64,000 nucleotides of DNA from DASUCS01 sp041166745 (lineage in GTDB: Bacteria > Actinomycetota > Acidimicrobiia > Acidimicrobiales > JACDCH01), in assembly GCA_041166745.1 (NCBI GenBank), contig JBEEGH010000022.1, positions 1 through 64,000 of the forward strand, given 5' to 3'. Shown in pieces: positions 60,442-64,000 of the stretch. The position numbers and the translations under genes are program-made. Under the pieces are notes generated by a model. That model ran no database searches. It had not been told where the DNA came from and worked only from the letters and a program-made list of their open reading frames with translations. How positions within the stretch are numbered: the first letter of the stretch is position 1; each line of letters begins with the position of its first letter.

Positions 60442-61015
60442 TCCGCCTCGCCGAGAATCTCCGGCAAGCGCCCGTCAGCACGACACCGTACGCTTTTCCT
60501 GGAGTCATGGTGCTCCGCGCCGCTTCCACGAACTATCGGCATCCACTGGACGTCCTGGGTAACGATCTTATGACGGACTCGTGACAACCTGATTGCGCTG
60601 TCGAGGAGGATTCAAGGTAGCTAGTTACAGCTATGTACGTACCGGACTCGGAGCGAACGGGGGGTTGAGCGAAGGCGAACCATGACGCGGACGGATGCAT
60701 ACGCGTCCGCTCTTGAGTGCAGGGTGCCGCCGTGCTCGGCACATCGCCGACGTGCATTGAGCCTGAACCGTACGGCGTGTGTCTCAGGGGGTGTTGGACC
60801 CGGCGTCCTGCGCCAGGACACCAGCCAAAGACCGCACCTTCCCCAGGCTGGGCTGCGCGTGCTGAACGGAGCCGAGTCCCGCTGACTCCGAACGTCGGTT
60901 AGGGCCGACCCGTTCATGTCTTCATGAGCAGGTCGCGGAGAACGACGTCACCGACAAGACCGGTGGGGGGGACCCTCCGGTTATGCGGGACGGGCGTCGG
61001 GCAACGTTCCGCGGC
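60442..61015. other. non-coding gap with right repeat copy
   Basis: 574 bases without a convincing gene. It includes the right copy of the dispersed repeat (60917-60990) just after the response-regulator stop. It seems to be the right border of the accessory island. Confidence 0.5.
60917..60990. repeat. dispersed repeat, right copy
   Basis: 74 bases matching 43287-43359 in the same orientation, with a 1-base length difference in the G run. The GGTC/GACC part of the stem is kept, while the inner pairs of the other copy are not. The two copies enclose 17.6 kb of mostly accessory genes. Confidence 0.65.
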
Positions 61016-61459
61016 TCATCCGGCGCGGTCGTCCGTGCGACGCCGCGCGCCCGCAGTGTCGGTGTGCTGATCGTCGGCGGCGAGGTTTCCGTTGATCCAG
61101 TGTTCAAGGGTGACGCGGAGTTCCTCGGCGCGGAGCGGCTTGGTGAGGTAGTCGTCCATGCCGGCAGCGATGGCGGCTTCCCGGTCGCCGTCCATGGCTC
61201 GCGCACTCAAACCGATGATCGGCGTGGGCGACGACATCTCGGCGGCTTGGCGCTCGCGGATCGCGGCGGTGGCCTGAAAGCCGTCCATGGTCGGCATCTG
61301 ACAATCCATGAGGATGACGTCGAAGTGGTCGGCGACAGCGAGCTTGAGCGCCTCGGCACCGTTGTTGGCGATGACGACGAAGACCCCCTGGCGTTCGAGC
61401 GTTCGAACGGCGACGAGTTGGTTCATCCGGTCGTCCTCGACGAGAAGGATCTTGTGCAT
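61016..61459 (-). CDS. stand-alone response regulator receiver protein
   Basis: A 147-residue receiver domain. HKILLVEDDRMNQLVAVRTL gives the acidic pair, DVILMDCQMPTMDGFQA the phospho-acceptor Asp, IIGLSARAM the Ser/Thr and DDYLTKPLRAEEL the Lys. A short Arg/Asp-rich tail follows. No output domain, so it likely acts by binding, as in CheY-like or hybrid phosphorelays. It starts 19 bases after the hybrid kinase gene and is probably its partner. Confidence 0.9.
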   Translation of the reverse strand: MHKILLVEDDRMNQLVAVRTLERQGVFVVIANNGAEALKLAVADHFDVILMDCQMPTMDGFQATAAIRERQAAEMSSPTPIIGLSARAMDGDREAAIAAGMDDYLTKPLRAEELRVTLEHWINGNLAADDQHTDTAGARRRTDDRAG

Positions 61460-61478
61460 GGGTTCGGTCTCCTTGTGC

Positions 61479-63635
61479 CTATGCGGCAGGTATGAGGTTG
61501 TTTGCTCGTCGGGTGACGAGCGGGTCGAGGATCCGGCGGAGCAGGTCGCTGTTGCGGGCGGGCTTCACCAGCACGGCGTCGAAGCCGGCGTCGGTCGCGG
61601 CCTGACGGGACACGTCGGGCGAAGAGCTCAACAGCACCATGACTGGTGTTGCGTCGGTGCGTTCTTGGCGGAGGGCGTGCGCGAGATGAATTCCGTCCAT
61701 GTGAGGCATCTGATGGTCGAGCACGATGAGCGCGAACGGCTGAGCGCGGTCGTGGGTTCGACCGACGTCGAGGGCGTCGGCGGCGCTGGCCGCGCAGTGA
61801 ACACTGAAACCCCAGGCGGTGAGTGTGTGGGCGAGCACCATTCGGTTCACGGCGTTGTCGTCGACCACCAGGGCATGGAGTCCGCGGAGCTGCTCCAGGG
61901 CCGCTTCGATCGGCGGCTTCGCGATCCCCGGTGGTAACGGAACGATGATGCGGAAGGTCGTGCCGGTACCTTCGACGCTGTCGACTTCGACGCGGCCGTG
62001 TTGCAGTTCGGTGAGTTGCTTCACGATGGCGAGGCCGAGGCCCGTTCCGCCGAATTGGCGTGTGGTCGAGCTGTCGAGCTGTGAGAAGGGATCGAAGAGT
62101 CGTTCAGCTTCACCGGTGGGGATGCCGATTCCGGTGTCGACGATCTCGAACACCACTTCATCGGGCGTCACGCACGGGATGGCGCGGATGATGACCTCGC
62201 CGTCGGCGGTGAACTTGACCGCGTTCGACGCGAGGTTGAGCAGGATTTGGCGGAGGCGGACCGGGTCGCCTCGGCGGCTGGTCGGCAGACCGGGTTCGCA
62301 GTAGACGACCAGTTCGACTCCTTTGCGGCGGGCGCCGTCGGCCACGATCGTGGCGACCTCATGGACAAGATCGTCGAGGTCGAGGTCGACTTCCTCGATG
62401 GTCAGCTTGCCCGCCTCGATTTTGGAGAAGTCGAGGATGTCGTTGATGACCCCCAGCAAGCCTTCGGCTGATGTCGCGACACCCTCGGCGTATTCGCGTT
62501 CCTCGTCCTCGAGGTTGCCGTCCAGCATCAAGGCGGTGAGTCCGATCACGGCGTTCATGGGTGTGCGGATCTCGTGGCTCATGTTCGCGAGGAACTGGGA
62601 CTTCATGGTCGATGCCGCGATCGCGTCGTCGCGGGCGGCGGCGAGGTGATTCGTCAGCGCGTGGTTCTCGTAGATGACCGATAGGTGGCGGACGACGCTC
62701 AATGCGACGACCGCGAGGATCATCCAGATGAGCTCGGGTTCGAAGGTCGCTCCCGTCGCCTGTCGTGCGGCCGCGCCTGCCACGACTCCGAGCACGCACA
62801 GGCTCGGAACGGCGAGCAGCAGTCGTTGGCCCCGAACGTCTCGCTCCGCGTGTCCGACGAGCTCGGGTCGCTGCGACGCCAACGCCACCATCAGGAACCC
62901 GATGATCCAGCCGGCGTCGTTGACTTGCACGCCGTTGTACTGATCGAGGGCGCCCAGGCAGGCATAGACACTGTCGGCGACCGCCATGGCGGCAATCCCG
63001 ATCGCGAGAGGCACGATCCAGCGGCGGGCGGTGCCCAGCACCCGCGGGAGCGCGAACAGCAACACCGCAATCACGACGACGTCGAGTGCGGGATAGGCCA
63101 ACAGCACGATTCGCCCGAGAACGGAAACGCCTTCCGACTCCCTCCACACCGTGCTCATGACGATCGCCCAACTCAGAAAGAACAGTCCTCCGGTGATCAG
63201 CAGACCCTCGACGAGCGCTCGCGCCCGCGAGTAATTGACAGCCACACCATCGAGGAGCAGCAGCACCGCGACCACATAACACAGTGACGACCCGAGAAAC
63301 GCGACGTCCTCGATGGACGGAGTTGGAGGCGGATCGTTGTGGGTGATCTCCCACCACGACCAGTGGATTTGCCCGAGACACCACAGGCCCGTGCCGGCTG
63401 CGAGCACGGCCCACACCGTGCGGAAGCGTGCGCTGCGGCGGCGTGCCGTCGAGGCGCAAGCGATCATCGCGAGGAACGCGACTGCACATTGGGCGACGTT
63501 GTCCGCCGCGTTCCACCCGGCGTTGTCGCCGCGAGTCGCGACAAGCACGCCGATGACGACCGCCGACGCTGCGACAACGATCACCATCAACCGACCGAAC
63601 CGAGTCGTCACCGGCTGGCGCTCGCCAGCCCTCAC
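61479..63635 (-). CDS. membrane hybrid histidine kinase with receiver domain
   Basis: A 718-residue kinase. About residues 1-300 hold eight or nine hydrophobic helices, an integral membrane sensor of MASE/7TM type. The phospho-acceptor helix carries FLANMSHEIRTPMNAVIGLT; the ATPase has LLNLASNAVKFTADG, DTGIGIPTGEAE and FGGTGLGLAIVKQL. A C-terminal receiver (about 580-710) has LVVDDNAVNRMVLAHTL, VLDHQMPHMDG and LVKPARNS. It should phosphorylate the receiver protein encoded next to it. The GTG at 63635 is in a strong palindrome (63613-63630). Confidence 0.92.
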   Translation of the reverse strand: MRAGERQPVTTRFGRLMVIVVAASAVVIGVLVATRGDNAGWNAADNVAQCAVAFLAMIACASTARRRSARFRTVWAVLAAGTGLWCLGQIHWSWWEITHNDPPPTPSIEDVAFLGSSLCYVVAVLLLLDGVAVNYSRARALVEGLLITGGLFFLSWAIVMSTVWRESEGVSVLGRIVLLAYPALDVVVIAVLLFALPRVLGTARRWIVPLAIGIAAMAVADSVYACLGALDQYNGVQVNDAGWIIGFLMVALASQRPELVGHAERDVRGQRLLLAVPSLCVLGVVAGAAARQATGATFEPELIWMILAVVALSVVRHLSVIYENHALTNHLAAARDDAIAASTMKSQFLANMSHEIRTPMNAVIGLTALMLDGNLEDEEREYAEGVATSAEGLLGVINDILDFSKIEAGKLTIEEVDLDLDDLVHEVATIVADGARRKGVELVVYCEPGLPTSRRGDPVRLRQILLNLASNAVKFTADGEVIIRAIPCVTPDEVVFEIVDTGIGIPTGEAERLFDPFSQLDSSTTRQFGGTGLGLAIVKQLTELQHGRVEVDSVEGTGTTFRIIVPLPPGIAKPPIEAALEQLRGLHALVVDDNAVNRMVLAHTLTAWGFSVHCAASAADALDVGRTHDRAQPFALIVLDHQMPHMDGIHLAHALRQERTDATPVMVLLSSSPDVSRQAATDAGFDAVLVKPARNSDLLRRILDPLVTRRANNLIPAA
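63613..63630. repeat. 8-base-pair inverted repeat at the start of the hybrid kinase gene
   Basis: GGCTGGCG and CGCCAGCC separated by two bases, covering codons 2-8 of the kinase from GTG 63635. It could be an operator if the true start is the GTG at about 63611, or an mRNA hairpin that limits translation. Confidence 0.4.
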
Positions 63636-64000
63636 TGCGTACGACCCGCGCAGGCACGGAGTTCAAATTCCGTAGATGGCGCCCGTTCCATGCCCGGACT
63701 ATCGACACGCCGGGAGCTCTGCCGAATGACGCGTTCGCGTCACGAGCGGCACATCGTGGACACGACGACAAGAGCGCCGACGCTCACAAGCCCGAATGCC
63801 AGTTCGAGCGTGAACACCGGAGGCTCCTTTCAGGCACTCGCCGCTCCCACGAGAGCGTTCGCTGCCCGGACACTGCTGCACCTGGAGGTGTGTGTGAGTG
63901 TCGGCCCCTCGGTCAGCCGGCACCTCCTCGCCGTTCCGCCCAGCCGATGCTGAGGATCGCCATGACTGGAGCAGCGCCCGGGGGGACGCGCTGCTCCAGC
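63636..64000. other. right end of the window
   Basis: 365 bases with only one supported coding candidate (63740-63817). It contains a T-arm-like GTTCAAATTCC at about 63660 without a full tRNA. Confidence 0.4.
63740..63817 (-). CDS. possible 25-residue membrane peptide
   Basis: A strong AAAGGAG precedes GTG 63817, which opens a frame FTLELAFGLVSVGALVVVST followed by MCRS and stop. The whole peptide would span the membrane once. The good ribosome site and the membrane helix together make it a candidate; it lies upstream of the hybrid kinase. Confidence 0.4.
   Translation of the reverse strand: MFTLELAFGLVSVGALVVVSTMCRS

Noticed and set aside
63580..63690. Possible tRNA with T-arm GTTCAAATTCC and partial acceptor pairing CCATC / GATGG
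   Set aside because: No D-arm or anticodon arm folds in between and the stretch overlaps the start of the hybrid kinase gene.

Overview
The window is very GC-rich, densely packed DNA. It has many GTG starts, 4-base ATGA/GTGA gene overlaps, luciferase-like putatively F420-dependent oxidoreductases, an IniB-type protein and a DUF222-type HNH remnant. All of this points to an actinobacterium. The load of acyl-CoA dehydrogenases, CoA ligases and short-chain dehydrogenases (SDRs) would suit a soil or aquatic Acidimicrobiia-like lineage, but that placement is inference.

Layout. 1-3.9 kb: small single genes (HNH tail, CPT-like kinase, VOC, NTF2-like, AhpD-like, Nudix). 3.9-5.9 kb: a minus-strand partner-switching operon (GAF-SpoIIE phosphatase, STAS, RsbW-like kinase). 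6-9.8 kb: a minus-strand catabolic operon (P450, two SDRs, amidohydrolase). 10-12.3 kb: a membrane GGDEF-EAL protein. 12.3-40.7 kb: a large lipid/steroid-like catabolic region with FGGY kinase, PaaK-like ligase, SDRs, a MaoC-like hydratase, two LLM oxidoreductases, CoA ligases, two divergent acyl-CoA dehydrogenase pairs, a CoA transferase and a DUF35 plus degenerate thiolase pair. HelD, YqgE, an IniB/DivIVA-like protein and two tandem cupredoxins are interspersed.

Six near-identical inverted repeats of the form CTGAC-N6-GTCAG lie at the promoters of six catabolic loci between 9.8 and 39.5 kb. They suggest one regulon under a repressor that is not encoded in this window.

40.8-61 kb is an accessory island. 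It holds a tyrosine integrase with a small coupled gene and an excisionase, a second integrase fragment, several families I do not recognise, broken genes (MBL fragment, HAD, Rhs, IS3) and several conflict-system-like modules: an HNH/sigma-region-4 fusion, a two-helix membrane protein coupled to a HAD phosphatase, a membrane-GAF/unknown/MBL triplet, and a long protein ending in an RHxxxH motif. A secreted metzincin with a beta-propeller-like lectin tail and an L,D-transpeptidase also sit here. A 73-74 bp repeat in direct orientation occurs at 43.29 kb and 60.92 kb and brackets most of this material.

61-63.6 kb: a hybrid sensor kinase and a stand-alone receiver resume what looks like core genome.
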